Shown: one piece after another, positions 4,849-5,198 of the stretch | Layout: every line of letters begins with the position of its first letter | Position numbering within the stretch: position 1 is the first letter of the stretch | NCBI GenBank assembly: GCA_025929455.1 | Contig: JAICMB010000289.1 | Location: 1-5,198 of the forward strand | Direction of reading: 5' to 3' | Source: Bryobacteraceae bacterium | GTDB taxonomy: Bacteria; Acidobacteriota; Terriglobia; Bryobacterales; Bryobacteraceae | DNA length: 5,198 bases | The notes under the pieces: model-generated | Told to the model about the DNA's origin: nothing | Databases searched by the model: none | The model's input: the letters and a program-made list of their open reading frames with translations, nothing else | Program-made: the position numbers and the translations under genes

Positions 4849-5198
4849 ATGAAGCACGCACGAATTGCGCGGCGCGCTGCGGTGGCGTGGGCCGCGTGCG
4901 CCGGTTGCATGTATGCCACGACGTTGGTCGCGATCTGGAATCCGCACCGGCTCCTGATTGGGGCCGATAGCGCCGTGATCACGGGAGTCGCGGGCCAGCA
5001 CGGCACCGCCTGCAAAATCGCTCAGGACGGGCCGACCGTTTTCGCGTTCGCGGGTCTGGTGGACGATCGTACGGCCGCCTACAACGCAGCCGTGATCGCG
5101 CGCAGCGCCGCCGAGGAGGGCGGCACGCTCGAAGAACGCTTGAACCGCTTTATGACGCAGGCACGCGCTCCCCTCGAACGGGCCTTGGCGGGCCTGAA
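4849..5198 (+). CDS. Proteasome/HslV-like Ntn hydrolase with a signal-like leader, cut by window end
   Basis: The ATG at 4849 is the first possible start, since an in-frame TGA lies at 4843-4845. The frame then stays open for 116 codons to the edge. Residues 1-9 are basic (MKHARIARR) and 10-23 hydrophobic (AAVAWAACAGCMYA), like a signal peptide. Next comes TTLVAIWNPHRLLIGADSA. If T24 is Thr1, then D40 is position 17 and K56 is position 33, the catalytic spacing of proteasome beta subunits and HslV. A glycine-containing strand VFAFAG (64-69) follows where HslV has VIAGFAG. A helix-rich segment (about 73-116) comes next. The protein is thus probably a threonine-type Ntn peptidase or amidohydrolase. 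The leader may be a signal peptide, which would make it exported, or a self-cleaved propeptide. The -3 residue is Met, poor for signal peptidase I, and AGC before M21 is only a weak lipobox. No chaperone partner gene is visible. Confidence 0.72.
   Translation, partial: MKHARIARRAAVAWAACAGCMYATTLVAIWNPHRLLIGADSAVITGVAGQHGTACKIAQDGPTVFAFAGLVDDRTAAYNAAVIARSAAEEGGTLEERLNRFMTQARAPLERALAGL

Noticed and set aside
1..5198. CRISPR array, insertion sequence ends or tRNA genes
   Set aside because: No regularly spaced direct repeats, no transposase frame with flanking inverted repeats and no tRNA cloverleaf were seen on reading either strand.

Overview
This GC-rich bacterial window looks like chromosomal DNA from a soil-type bacterium. 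I lean towards Acidobacteriota (Bryobacterales/Solibacter-like). The reasons are the style of the DnaX and RecR proteins, a Tat-exported apiosidase-like glycoside hydrolase, and the PIN-type toxin-antitoxin pair. This is inference from memory of those families, with no database search behind it.

Left part (1-1440), accessory in character. The minus strand starts with the first 59 codons of a gene for an exported DUF4038/GH140-like glycosidase, which runs off the left edge. A divergent intergenic region separates it from a small plus-strand gene (about 260-721). That gene is visibly less GC-rich than its neighbours and encodes a protein with two similar halves, resembling DUF6188-type orphan proteins. 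Next comes a compact type II toxin-antitoxin pair: a Phd/VapB-like antitoxin (752-1036) overlapping a VapC-like PIN-domain ribonuclease (1027-1440).

Middle (1441-2014). After a short spacer with a nested inverted repeat there is a cytoplasmic thioredoxin-fold redoxin with a CPVC active site (1487-1981). It converges on the housekeeping operon, and a hairpin at 1995-2011 sits between the two stop codons as a possible two-way terminator.

Right part (2015-4776, minus strand), core genome. In transcription order this is a promoter with a TACAAT -10 box, the small SRP RNA gene (about 4765-4659), dnaX (DNA polymerase III tau subunit), ybaB/ebfC (nucleoid-associated protein) and recR (recombination mediator). 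The dnaX-ybaB-recR order is a well-known conserved cluster, with the SRP RNA gene just upstream as in Bacillus. Spacers of 6 and 15 bases between the coding genes suggest one transcript.

Right edge (4849-5198, plus strand). A divergent gene, cut by the window end, encodes a proteasome/HslV-like Ntn hydrolase. A hydrophobic, signal-like leader of 23 residues precedes a TT sequence. Counting from the first of these threonines, Asp falls at 17 and Lys at 33, the spacing of proteasome beta/HslV active sites. This is the most unusual gene in the window.
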